Assembly (NCBI GenBank): GCA_037043235.1
Contig: JAWRVZ010000029.1
Span: 3,564,001-3,628,000 of the forward strand
DNA: 64,000 nt
Source: Rhodeus uyekii
Taxonomy: Eukaryota; Chordata; Actinopteri; Cypriniformes; Acheilognathidae
Direction of reading: 5' to 3'
Shown: positions 1 through 11,494 of the stretch, in pieces
Numbering within the stretch: position 1 is the first letter of the stretch
How the letters are laid out: each line of letters opens with the position of its first letter
Notes under the pieces: model-generated
The model's database searches: none
Told to the model about the DNA's origin: nothing
The model's input: only the letters and a program-made list of their open reading frames with translations
Made by a program: the position numbers and the translations under genes

Positions 1-630
1 AGTTCCCTGAAGAGGGAACAAGATGCTGCGTGAAGAATGATCGAGTCATGAACCAGGAGGATAAATACTGGAAAGTGTCTGAAGTAAGACGCCAATAGGA
101 AGTGTGGCAGAATGACGCAGAATCTCATTCCCTCTACAGGGAACTAGGGTTACATGCGTAACCTGACACATTCCCTTTTAACGCTGTGGGAACGAGAATG
201 CCAACCCCACCACAATGACGAGCTCACTACAAGTTCCCAGAGTGGACTTGAGGTCTAACTGGTAGAACTTCGTGAAAGTATGCAGGGAGGACAAGTCTGC
301 CGCATCGCAAACATTTGAAAAAGATACTCCTGCACCTTAGAGGGAGCTAAGCTCCTAGTAGAGTGGGCATGGACCACCAAAGGAGAAGGTAGTCCGACCG
401 ACTCGTTAGCCAGGGAAATAGCCTCAACTATCCACCTGCTTATAATAGGTTTAGAAGCTGGGGCCCCCTTAGGAGTCCCGAAGCAAACAAACAACTGTTC
501 AGATTTTCGCCACAGGGCAGCTCTGTGGACATAAGCATTCAGTGCTCGCACTGGACAGACCCTACTCTTTAACTCCTGGTCATGAAGGAAAGGAAAGGTG
601 GAGGGCAGAAGGCCTGCAGTAAAATCACAT
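1..630 (-). mobile_element. DIRS-type element remnant, right end and YR fragment
   Basis: Read on the minus strand, about 628 to 255 encodes the C-terminal part of a DIRS tyrosine recombinase (CPPPF, VRALNAYVHR, FVCFGTPKGAPASKP, the HSTRS active-site motif). It has at least two frameshifts; the final TKFYQLDL with the catalytic Tyr is in another frame. Positions 1-163 carry the terminal repeat: inverted gttccct/agggaac motifs at about 2-20 and 129-143, and the palindrome ggttacatgcgtaacc at 148-163. It is 5'-truncated inside the recombinase at about 630. Same lineage as the element at 48640, but diverged. Confidence 0.85.
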
Positions 631-654
631 CACATGCTTGAAAAAAAATCTTAT

Positions 655-735
655 TTATCCACAATTTTGAAAAGGTGCCAATAATTTTGTCCAGCCCATT
701 TTTAGAGTTTTGTGTACTCTTACCCATTTCTATAT
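655..735 (-). repeat. possible Tc1-like fragment
   Basis: On the minus strand it reads ...ctggacaaaattattggcacc, a phrase I associate with teleost Tc1-type repeats. Too short to assign firmly. Confidence 0.35.
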
Positions 736-774
736 TTAAAAAAAAAAACAGAGATATACACACAAACACACAGA

Positions 775-1611
775 CATCATGCCGTTAGTTATAAAAAATA
801 GAACTAAAAATATTGAATTACATTCAGTCTAATTTAATAATATTTTGCAATACTCTCAGAATACTTTAGTGAAAAGTGATATTGAGAAGCGACATCACAT
901 CCTTCCTTTCATCAGAGTTCATTCCCCTTTCATTCCGCCACACATTATTATTCATTTCACATACTCTCGGTTCTCCCTGACGATGTCTGAAAGGAAATAA
1001 ACGCTGCTCTGCATCCAGTTCTGAAAGCTTGCCAAGAGCTCTTCTCCATGGAGGACTAGCTTTTCTTTCCCCTTCTCTCTTCATCTCGCTCTCTCTGTCT
1101 CTCTTTGTGTATTTGCCCACTGGCATCTCCATAGAAACCAGTGCAAGGTAGTAAGCCAGAGTCTCACAGCATGGCTGGATGAATTGTTGCCCACCTCTAG
1201 GGAAAGACACAGAGGGAGAGAGAGAACATTGAAAGACACTGTTTTCTGTGTTTTGTGTGCATTGGACTTTCTATTCTTAGCTCTCAGTTAGCGGAGCTTC
1301 ACTTCCTCTTCCTAAACAGATGGGGAGATTGTCTGTTTGCACAATGTTATTGATCAGTCACACTAATGAGATATCCCCTGCATCTAAACACCTCAAATAT
1401 TCATTTGAAGTATTTCATATGAACACAAACCAAACAAACAGGAACGATTGCTCTAACATATGGGTCTCGTTTTTCAACAGAAATTATGATGACAAGACCA
1501 CATGCATTCTCACTAGTTTCTTTCAGTCTGTACTGATAGTGCTGTACAATTATTTTTACACCTGTTACTGCAGTTTCAACATTTTCCACATAAATCTACC
1601 CTTAAGTGACA
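775..1611. other. intronic, nothing recognised
   Basis: AT-rich intron with a CT/GA-rich patch near 1060-1110. No exon matching the USP catalytic Cys region was found. Confidence 0.6.
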
Positions 1612-2304
1612 TACCGTATTTTTCGCCCTATTAGAAGCTCCGGAACATAAGACGCACCCAATTTTAAAGGAGAATTGAAAAGATTCTGAACCAAATACTG
1701 TAGTAAAATATTTTATATCAACTGTATAAAGTTAACAGCAGTTTAAGAACAATTTTATGCCAACCATGTAACATATTAAGAAGCATTTTGTAAGCTTGTT
1801 TTAATGGAATTTATATGCATTTATATTATGAGATTTGATTTATATTATCAAATTTTTATCAACCAGCCCAATTAATTTTTTTCCGGTCGGATTTTCCGGC
1901 TGACCTTGCCTCCTCCTTTCCCTGTGACAAAAGAACATTACTACACTGCTGCCGAAACCCGGAAGAAAGAGGGAGAAAGAAGCATGCGCGTTCGGCGTTC
2001 ACGCTTCACTTTCTGTGAGTCACGCCTCTCTCTCGGTTTCGAACGCCCCACGTTCTCTGCTTCCGTGGTGACCGCTCGTCTCCCGGCTCTCTCTCCCGCT
2101 ACAGACCTCGCTAAACCACTCCCCCCTCGCCACAGTCATCACTGTAAAGTCCACCATTGCCCCCCACTCGTCATCATCACGGCTACGGCAGTGGCGGCGC
2201 TCCGCGGATTCTTTATATTCGTCGGATAGGACGCACCAACTCCCCCCCCCCCGCCCCAGTTTTGGGGAAGAAAAAGTGCGTCTTATGCGGCGAAAAATAC
2301 GGTA
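1612..2304. mobile_element. MITE with CCGTATTTTTCGCC termini, copy 1
   Basis: It begins TACCGTATTTTTCGCC and ends in its inverse GGCGAAAAATACGGTA, so perfect 14-bp terminal inverted repeats lie within TA dinucleotides that may be the target duplication. The next bases (agaagctccggaacataagacgcaccc / gtgcgtcttatgc) extend the inverted repeat imperfectly. The right half is GC-rich. It shares both ends and most internal blocks with the copy at 56211-57270. No transposase frame. The superfamily is not assigned. Confidence 0.85.
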
Positions 2305-2650
2305 TACAATTTATTTATTTTTTTGTAGTTGGTCACTTTGCATGTTGGTTAGCCAGTCTCTTTATCTCTAATTTGGAGGCACAGAGTGGATCAGACTTTA
2401 CTTGGGCTCTTTGATTTCTGTTATGTGGAAAACATTGACAGATATCGGGGAATAAGATGAAATTTCACAGAATTATATGATTTTAGGATTAATCAGCCAA
2501 AAATAGATTTCACAGACACCAGCAGAAGTCTCAATTGCCTGAGTACTAGCATTTAGTCTGGACTACATTTCCCAAGTGCCCACATACCTGGACTGATTAA
2601 TGCACACCTGTTCCTCATCACTCAGACTATTTAAAAACCGATTACTCCTT

Positions 2651-2839
2651 ATGGAGTCTGAGTCTGAGTCTGAGTCTGAGTCTGAGTCTGAGTCTGAGTC
2701 TGAGTCTGAGTCTGAGTCTGAGTCTGAGTCTGAGTCTGAGTCTGAGTCTGAGTCTGAGTCTGAGTCTGAGTCTGAGTCTGAGTCTGAGTCTGAGTCTGAG
2801 TCTGAGTCTGAGTCTGAGTCTGAGTCTGAGTCTGAGTCT
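2651..2839. repeat. (TGAGTC)n hexanucleotide array
   Basis: About 31 uninterrupted copies of tgagtc. All six frames stay open (Ser-Glu, Arg-Leu, Thr-Gln dipeptide repeats), which is a repeat artefact and not coding evidence. Confidence 0.97.
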
Positions 2840-3049
2840 CCCTGAACAACTTCTATTGTTGTTTGCTGCCTGCCCAGATGCTCTGCCTGTTATGACCATG
2901 TTTATTTTCCATGCTTTGTTTTTGCACATGGATGTCACTCAGCCTGAGTCCTCTTTACAGTAGGGCTGTACAATTAGATTGATATAAATCACAAAATGGT
3001 GTCTATGAATAATAATGTACAAGAAGGCTTAAATATGTCTACATGTGTC

Positions 3050-3400
3050 TCACTGTCATAGTTAGGCTCTGTTTTGATTTCGTTCTCAGTTTCATGCTTT
3101 GTTTTCATTCATGTTTCTGTTTAGGGTTTTTGCTGCAAATTTGTTCAGGCTTTCTCTGTCCCCGTCCCCTGCCTCTTTGTCTCCTTGGTGACTGATTGAG
3201 TTAGTTCTGTTCAGGTGTGTTTAGTTAATTAACACTCTCTTGTTTGCTCGTGTATTTAAGCCCTGTGTTTCTTTCAGTTCACTGTCTGTCCTCATCCATG
3301 CTGTGTTGGATACTCTGTTCTGGAGACTCTTCAGTGCTTTGTTAACATTGGAGTTTGTTTATGAAGTTTATTCTAGAGCCTGACAACTTTCCTTTGTGCT
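3050..3400 (+). repeat. LTR-like fragment
   Basis: Contains gttcaggtgtgtttagttaatt, a TATA-like gtgtatttaagccctgtgt and a T/C-rich tract, the arrangement of small fish LTRs. The reverse of 19090-19260 shares phrases (tcaggtgtg, gttagttctgttca). Ends are not defined. Confidence 0.4.
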
Positions 3401-6400
3401 GCAACACCACAAAAATATACTAAAACCGTAAAGGTTTTGACTTTACGTTTCTCGCATACAAACAATGTTATCAAAACAATCCCTGTTCACACAGATCTAC
3501 GAAAGCGACTAAAAACACTGTTTGCCATGCCAGTAGTTGGTGACGTGTCTTTAGAAAGGCATTATGCTTTTCTTGTGGATTTGGGCTTTAAAATTGTTAC
3601 TGCAGGTTTCCCCCCCCCCCCCCCCCAACCGTTTAATGTCTCTAAAGAAACTGTTGCTTTAAATGGTGTTTAGAACATTGGACTGGTGCAGATGAAAACA
3701 TTATTGAATTAGCATAAACACTGACTCTACTCAGTCAGCATTACTTCTCTGACACTAGTCTTTCCATCGTTCTCTTGCTTACATTCTTACTGAACAGCGC
3801 TAGCATTAGCAAGGCAAACAATAATTAACAACCGTCTCTGACAGACTAATGGAGCATAATTATTTTTAATTAAATGCCTGTTTTGTCAAATATTTAAATG
3901 GTTAGTGCTTAATTTCCTAAAAGGAGGGGATGCAAACAGAACCATGCAGAATATATACACCTAGATTAAGAAAACCTTTGATGAAATTTGGAAGAAATGC
4001 AAACAACAGTGATAGGGCACATATAGTGTTCCCTTTATTCGGCCACTTAAACTACACACAAAAATGTCTGAATGCATAAAACAAATGTCATAAAACATAA
4101 AACCAAATTATAGTTCATAGACAGATCAATCATTATTTTCTTGTAAAATGCTTCATTAGTTATGGCCGACAACCAATAAATGGCTACTATTAAAAATCTG
4201 TCCTATTTTAACTAATAAAATAAAAAGTTAGGTGCAGTATGGAAAAAAAACGTGCACTTACATGTATTTCAGTGTACTTGTGTTAAGATGGAGGTTCAGG
4301 GTTAGGGCTTAGTTAATAAGTTCATAGTATGTAAATCAGGAACAGGAAGTACTACTAGAACTTTATATAAAATGTAATTTTATGTTTAAAACATTTTCTG
4401 GACCAGTGCTTTTCACAACACAATTGTTCATTTTGAACAGTAAGTTTATTATCTTAATAATTTAAATCTTAATAGTTTAGTTTGTCAGGTGTGCCTATGC
4501 TGTCTTTCTTTAAAGTAAATCCCACTTTGTTTGAAATTTTAATTAATCCAATGCCATTCATGTATCAAGTATGGCTTAGTTTTCCCAAAACTTTTTAGAG
4601 ACACTGCTGCAGATTTAGTCCATTACTCACTAGTTATTCCTTGTAGAATTGCTTAGACTAGTATTTTACAGGCTTTCTATTGTGAGATCAGTACGAAAAT
4701 AGTCAATGAGATAGATCTCCTGTAGGCCATAAGTAGAGGTGCCATTGTTCATTCCTTTCTTTCTTTAAAAGGGGGGATATTTTTAGTTTGGAGCCCAGCA
4801 GGTAGTCTTTCTCTGAGGAGTGGGAGGGTCATTATTCATTAATGCTTCCGGTGTACTTGTGGCCATGTGTGTGTTTCTATGTTTAAGCGGTTTAAATTGC
4901 TTTTTTTGCTTATCTGGGCCACGCTGTGTTGCGGCCACTACAACAGATGCACTGAATCTATCCCTCCACAAGGTACGCGTCCCTCTGTCTGATCAGGGTT
5001 GTGAATTATTCATCTTAATGCATTACATGCTACACCATGTACTGCCTGGCTATACTTTTCAGATAGTTTTTAAACATATACTGTATATTCACAGCAAAGT
5101 GCAGTTTCTTCTACGTTTATTTGATAGTTATGACTAACGACTCTTAAGACTGAAGAAGGATCAAAGACTGGACACAAACATCACTGATAATAATTAATAA
5201 CATCACTGATAATAATTCTCAGCCAGAATTACCCTGGTAGAGGATAGAAAGTAATGATTATGAGAACAAATGATGAGAGTAAAAACTGCCTGCTTCACCT
5301 ATTTGCTAATTTAAAACATAATTTGTCCTATTCATTTTTAATGTTGCAGTGATTTAATTAAAAGTAGATCTGTGCAAGCTTGCAGAAATCGTATATGCTA
5401 ATTATTGCAGAACAAATCTACATACTGGTCTTATTTAAATTTCTCTGTTAACGGCATCTCCATTGCAATAAAAAAATGTTATAAGAATAGTTCACCCAAA
5501 AATGTACGTGTGCCATTTTTAAGCTTTATAAAGATAAAAAGCAACACAAGTAGACTTCTAAAGGGAAACTGAAACAAAAACAGGAGAAAATTAAACTAAG
5601 TTTGATAATCAGTGCCTTTCAGAATCCCTTTCAAACCAATCAGCTTTCTGTTGGTCAATGCAGCAAATCTGCAGAAATTCAAAAAATTCAAAAAAAAAAA
5701 AAAAAAACTTTAAATGTTACCAAACCTTCTGTTACAAAGATATTTGACAATTATTGGTGGCACCACATGTTTGAATATGCCGGATAAGTGAGATTAATTA
5801 TGGTACTTTAATGATCTGTTTTTGTTTTGAAGCTTGACAGCCGCAATAAATTTTTCATTAGTTTGAGTCAATTACAGAATTTTAATTCATAGGTGAACAA
5901 TTAAATACAAAAAAATTAAAATTCTACAGGTAAGAATTGACAAAATGCATGTTTTGTTGCACGAACTTGTATATTAATGGTTGCACAACAGAATCACCTA
6001 AATCCTTAAAGTCAGTTTTGTCAGCATGTTTTGTTGCAGTTGTATTTTCTTTCCAGTTGGTATGTATATCTGACAAAACATGACTTCTTGTATGAAAAAC
6101 ACGTAATCACAGGACTGGTAATGATCGGTAATTGATTGGAAGTTCGTAAGATTTCATGATGGCTTTAAGAGGTTAGGAGAAGTGATCCTCTTCCTGATCA
6201 GGACACATTAAAATAAGAAGCTGTCTTAAACGCTCACTTAAAGGCTCCAGATGCAACACATCAAAGTGCTGCCCAACTTCCATTTTCAAACGACACCTTT
6301 GGCACCAGGCACATTTGGCTGTGTTTCAAGCAGCTTGTGCTCTCCTACGCCGATTGGACCAGTTCACTCATCCACTACCACCTCTATTCAATACAAGGAT

Positions 6401-6730
6401 CACATTGTGGGTCAACCAAATCCTTTGATGTCAGTCTCATTCTTCCTGAAGCATGAACAATATAGTACTGGCAAGACAAAGCCCAACCATTTCATTTATC
6501 CATAATGTCCTTTAATTTAACAATGTTTGTCTGCACCATCAAGACTAAGATTATAGCAAAGTATGTTTATTAAAGACCAGTATAACTCACAGAGCAACCT
6601 CAGTGGTAGGTTTATTAAAATACACTGTGACCTTCTATGTCAAAGAAAGCAGCGATTCTAGCTGATTGAAAGTGAAACTCTTAAAAACAATGATTCCACA
6701 AGGAAATACTTAATACTTGACTCAAACTTT
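3401..6730. other. AT-rich intron, nothing supported
   Basis: Contains a poly-C run at 3610-3626 and short A or T runs. The open frames here are short and lack homology signals; no splice-consistent exon was recognised. Confidence 0.55.
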
Positions 6731-6732
6731 TC

Positions 6733-7330
6733 AGTCAAGTCAAGTCACCTTTACTTATATAGCGCTTTTTAAAATACAGATTGTTTCAAAGCAGCTTTAC
6801 AGTGGTCACATGAAAACAATAAAAATTGTTTTGGCTGAACAGCAGCTCTAAAAGAGCAGGCGAATCAATAAAATTGAAGAATATTAAGTGTTACGTGTCC
6901 CCAACAGCCCGGATCCGGCTGACCACGGTAACCTCGGGATAAACAGAGACTAATATCAGATGGCATTCTTCTTCTGATGTATCGAGTACATCACATGTCA
7001 TGGGAATGTTCCCGGTTCCGGTTGACCTAAATTATGCAGCCTAACAATCATTTTACATGATTTGGATAAAAAATGTATGTATAATGTGTTATGTGTATGT
7101 CAGGTTGAAGAGATTTGTTTTTAGCCTAGATTTAAACTGACAGAGTGTGTCTGCTTCCCAAAATAAATTAGGAAGACTGTTCCAGAGTTAAGGAGCTAAA
7201 TAGGAAAAGGATCGACCGCCAGCAGTTGACCCTGATATTCTAGGTATTATCAGCTGGTCAGTATTTTGGAATCGCAATAGACGTGAAGGACTATAATGTG
7301 TTAGAGATCGCTCAGTGAACAGCTCTTCAA
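6733..7330 (+). repeat. teleost interspersed repeat (tcaagtcaagtcacc family), copy 1
   Basis: Starts tcaagtcaagtcacctttact with tatagcgctttt, then gattgtttcaaagcagctttacag. The same series occurs at 46476-46800, and a reverse-oriented piece at 12887-12952. The second half (cagagtgtgtctgcttccc ... tgttccagagttaaggagct) is also a phrase common in fish repeats. Non-coding. Confidence 0.7.
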
Positions 7331-9756
7331 AGATTTTTGGTTTAAAAAAAGAACATAAAAAAGACAATTGAACCTTTGTTTTCCATTATTTATGGAATGG
7401 TAAAGTTCCATGGATGTTGAAGTTTCTTCAAGGCACCATCAATACTAGATAATTTATTTTAAAGAATTCAGGAATTTATCAAAAAGTATAAAAATGCTAA
7501 CTTTCTATCTTAACACTAGCAGTTTATAAAGTCAGCTGTAAAATGGTTGGTTGTAGACCATTGGCCAGCGATAGTTTTGTGTTCAGTGATAATAATATAC
7601 AGTATATCAGCTTTTAAATCTACTTTAATTGGGTAATATATTCAATGATTTACTCATTGGCAACATTATTGAATTATCTTTCAATGGGGGCTTTTTATTG
7701 TTATAATTCAGTTAAATCAGTTTACACATGCATTCTTGAATAGGTTCTCTCTTTCCGGCAGTATGGTACGGTACTTGAGTTACTATCAAGAGACACATTC
7801 CCTACTAAGTATCTGGGAGCATTTATCTTCTGAGACCTTAACACTCATTAACCAGGCTGGGGTAGGCAGAGGAATCTAGTGAAGTGATAAGCCCACTTGT
7901 TGAATAACGGCCTGAAGTCTTTTCCTCCTTTCGGCCCTGCACAGATAACAACGGAATGTGTATCCTTTCAGCAATACATTCATAGTGTTGTGCTTGTGGG
8001 ATTTAGTACTTCAAATCACAATCACAAGGCTAAAGACGTCACTGGGGTGAAAAAACGTCTTAGACAGCAGCCCTAATTTAATGACATTTTTCAGCAAAGT
8101 TCCAGATGCATTAATCGGAATAATTACAATTCCATTAGAGACCCTCAACTGCACTGAAATTTAATTATGACAATTTCTTTTATGAGAGGCATGTAGCTTA
8201 ACAACCAGCAGTTTCAAGGCAGTTAAATTACAGTCTTAAACATTTTGGAAAATGTATTTCTCCACAATAGAAGACAACAAAATAGCCACTACAAGAAATA
8301 ATACATATTCAATAATAATTCAATCAGAGTCTAAAGAACAGTTTGACAAACTGATTCACTTCAACACATCTGATCTTCCAATGCTACATATGAAAGAGAG
8401 GACCGTTTTTGAGTCAGATTCACTTAGATAATTTAGGATTAATTGATTTGATAAGATAATAATACTAATAATGAACCATTACAGATAAACCAGTTCAGAC
8501 CATTTGAGATTGATCAGTTCTCTAGATTTAATTAGATCCAATGTAATTTATGAGAGAAAGAGGACAGTTTAGGATTGTGCGTTTGATTATAACTTTATTT
8601 CCCTCATATATAAAGCTACAGCTGAAAACAATACATCTAAAACAAGTAAGCTACTAAAAAAGTTGCTTGTTGCTAGAAAAGCTGCTACTAAGAAATTAGC
8701 AACACCATTACTTTTAGTTAGTTACTCCTCAACACTGCTCTTTTTTTCCAGCACAAAAAATATACTAGACCCAATGAACCGTAATTACGCCAATGAACCT
8801 CAAGTTTTAAAAAAGATTTGTTCGTCTTTGTGCTCTGGAGTATCACTCTGCATCAAGACCTCTTCTCAAGACCCTAATTATTAGCTAAGGAGTATTTATT
8901 TAAGGAGTATTTAGTAGTGCAAAACAAGAAAAACAGTTAGTGGTTTTAAAAACAAGAGAAGGATGAAAGGAGGGCTGCATTTTCTTCCGGAGGGTCAAAG
9001 AAAGGATGTGAATGAACTCTCTCCATTACTCTTGGGTAGTGTAGCATAAGGGGAAAATTTCACTCATACACAAGCAAATGCAGACTTTGTCATCAGGACT
9101 TTGCTGTGTCTCTAGCTTCTTGTGTGTAAAACCTCTTTTCAAGCATACATTTCAAAGCTTTCAGATTGTCAGTGAGGGGGCAGACATGACTCAACTGACA
9201 GCATGGAATTGTGGGGAGTGTCTTTCTCAAACAGTTTTGCCTTGCCAGACACCTTTGAAAGGAACCAACCGACTGAATCGGACTGCAAAGCTTAGATAAG
9301 GACAATATGCTTCAAAGTTTTTGTTTTTTTACTTAAGCTGCTAGTAAAAGAAAAAACATTTACAGATTTAAGTTTGACAAAGCCTTTTTAATTTATAAAC
9401 TTATTAGCTAAACCTACTTTTTCTAGTTGTAGCATCTACACCTACCTCATTCTCTCTGTTTGTCTGACAAAATCTTTTTGGGATGGCATACAGTTTCCAT
9501 TAGCTTTGTCTTGTTTTGAGACCTTGAGAAGTGTGTATCAGCTCTGCCTGTGGTTTTTATCTTCCCATATTTCTTTTAGTTGTTGTCAAGTTCACTACTG
9601 CCAGTATAAAACTTCAAAACAAACTGTAAGAATGAGAGCATAATATTAGTTCACTAGGTGAGGTATTCGATATTCTCACCAGCACCTCCTGGATAGATGG
9701 GGCCTTCTTGGGCACAGTATCTAAATGTCTATATGACCTTTTTGTTTTTGTTGCAG
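7331..9756. other. intron, nothing supported
   Basis: AT-rich sequence up to the acceptor at 9756. No missing upstream usp43 exon (QHDA...EFLLWLLDR type) is visible. Confidence 0.55.
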
Positions 9757-9881
9757 GGGCAAGAAGGAGGTGATGAAAAGCCTGTCTCTGAAAAGCCTGT
9801 CTCTGATACTCTGACCCCACCACAGATGCAGCCTGGTGTGCATCACAGCTTTGTACGGGAGCACTTCCAGGCGCAATACAA
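9757..9881 (+). CDS. usp43: usp43 exon a (first visible), pre-zinc-ribbon region
   Basis: Acceptor ttgcag before 9757, donor gtaagg from 9882. It encodes about 41 residues, starting GQEGGDEKPV, with a tandem EKPVS duplication, and ending SFVREHFQAQY. The HFQAQY end matches the segment that precedes the first zinc-ribbon pair in USP43/USP31. The last codon is split two bases plus one with the next exon. The preceding exon is not in the window, so the upstream intron exceeds 9.7 kb. Confidence 0.9.
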
Positions 9882-9944
9882 GTAAGGCTACTGCCAACAC
9901 GCAACAGACATTTGGGGTTGTACGATTTTTTAACTTTTTTTAAA

Positions 9945-10065
9945 AAAGAAGTCTCTTATGCTCAACAAGGTTGTATTTATTTGATCAAAGAAAAAAACCT
10001 GACAGTAATATTGTTAAATATTACAATTTTAAATAACAGTTTTCTATTATAATATAGTTTGAAAT
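9945..10065 (+). repeat. fragment of the tttatttgatcaaag repeat family
   Basis: The phrases tgtatttatttgatcaaag, gacagtaatattgttaaatattac and gtttcattata-like tracts recur near 22290, 29160-29260, 35100 and 43920. Confidence 0.45.
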
Positions 10066-10149
10066 GTAATTTATTTCTCTGATGTCAAAGCTGAATTTTA
10101 ACCCTGATCTTTAACCTAAAGCCAGCTTAACCTATTAGAACATTTTAAA

Positions 10150-11490
10150 GCATATTAGTAGCAAAACGTCACAATGCTGAAGAAGATGAAGACTGAAAGC
10201 AGGATTTAAAACAAACAAGGTTTAATAAATAGTATTCGCTAAAAACCAACAACCAACTTAAATACAGGGCAAATTAGGGAACTAGTGATTAACAACTGTG
10301 GTGATTAATGAATGTCCATGACAACAAATTAGAAGCGAGAAATTGAAATGAAAGAACATAGGTACTACTGAATACAAACTAAAAGTTTGTGAAAACATAA
10401 CTAAGAATAAATACAATTGAATGTGTAAAATTACGGCCCATCCTGGAAGGCGCCACCTCATGGCATAGGGAGGAGACAGAGGGGGTTTTAGAGGTTGGCG
10501 TGGAAATGACGAAAGTATGGAGACGTGAGGTCGATGAAACCCTGGCGGCAATGATAGAATCTGCCCACTGATGCAGACAGAGTGCATGGCAGTGACGACA
10601 GCCAACATTGGAGCCTGGGTGTTGATGGAACCAACGGAGAAGGAGCCGATGTTTCCAAGGGCGTAGGTGGTGAGCCGGTGGACCGGAGAGGCACAGGAGA
10701 CCTAGGCAGAGTCACGAAGCCAGTGTGACTAAGAACAGAGGAGGAGCCAGAGGGAAGGAGAAGCCATGGTGGAACCGACAGGTCAATGGGGTGAGGTGGA
10801 GTGATGGGATCAGAGACCGGAAGTGAAGCCAAAAGATCCTCTTGCTCAGGCTAGGTTGGTCATTGTGCGACCTGAGGCTTCACGTCACAGAAAAGCATGA
10901 CCAGTGAAGACAAAGGGCTGCAGACATCCTGTAGAGCCGGGGCTGGAGTACTGGCTGAGCTTTGAACTCACTCTTCCCCTGTGTGGGACTCTCGCAAAGT
11001 CTCCGGAGCGAGGGTGGTGGTGGGGTGGGCTCTGGGTTTGGCTGTGTCCTAGACTGAGGTAAATGCTCTCCAGACACCAAATGATGGCCTCCTTCGGGTC
11101 AAGTCCTGAGGTGTCTAGGAGCTCTACCAGATGGTGATAACTAGCCCTGATCCAAAATAGGGATTTCAGGGTCTCGTCGTTGAGACGACAGAACTGTTCT
11201 GTATAGTCCAAAAGACTGTGGCTATTCTGGGCCACTGCAGCAGACATATTCCATTACTTTGGGGTCGGTAGGTCAGTTGCAATACTGAAGAAGACCAAAA
11301 ACAGAGTACAACAAAGCAACTTAAATACAGAGGGAAATGTTGGAACCAATGATTAACAACTGTGATGATTAAATGAATGTCCATGACATCAAATGAGAAA
11401 CAGGAAACTGAAACAAAGTAATAACGGAACTACTGGATACAAACTAAAAGTTCATGAAAACTATATTGAGAATTGAATATGTGTAATACA
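10150..11490 (-). mobile_element. non-autonomous LTR retroelement with gag-only insert
   Basis: Two similar direct repeats, about 10185-10420 and 11270-11480, share ctgaagaag, cttaaatacag, gattaacaactgtg, atgaatgtccatgac and ctactggatacaaactaaaagtt. They flank a minus-strand gag-like frame (about 11247-10885) with SLLDYTEQFCRLND and KEAIIWCLESI, resembling the retrotransposon gag start of fish Ty3-like elements. A proline-rich stretch follows (10832-10488). No protease, RT or integrase fits in the 0.8 kb between the repeats. On the minus strand the repeats carry a TATA-like ctgtatttaagt. Confidence 0.65.
10885..11247 (-). pseudogene. gag-like fragment of LTR element
   Basis: A 120-codon open frame starting MSAAVAQNSHSLLDYTEQF. 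The pattern of a short hydrophobic helix, DYTEQF, a variable part, then EAIIWCLESIYL matches retroviral-type gag of fish retrotransposons. It then runs into a stretch with no gag character. Capsid and nucleocapsid parts are missing. Confidence 0.5.
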
Positions 11491-11494
11491 AATA

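Noticed and set aside
2600..2845. Ser-Glu repeat protein frame
   Set aside because: It is only the (TGAGTC)n array, with all frames open; no flanking exon or conserved sequence.
1..9756. Upstream usp43 exons with the catalytic Cys
   Set aside because: Searched by eye for NTCFMN, QHDA and FLLWLLDR coding patterns; none seen, so they are assumed to lie outside the window.
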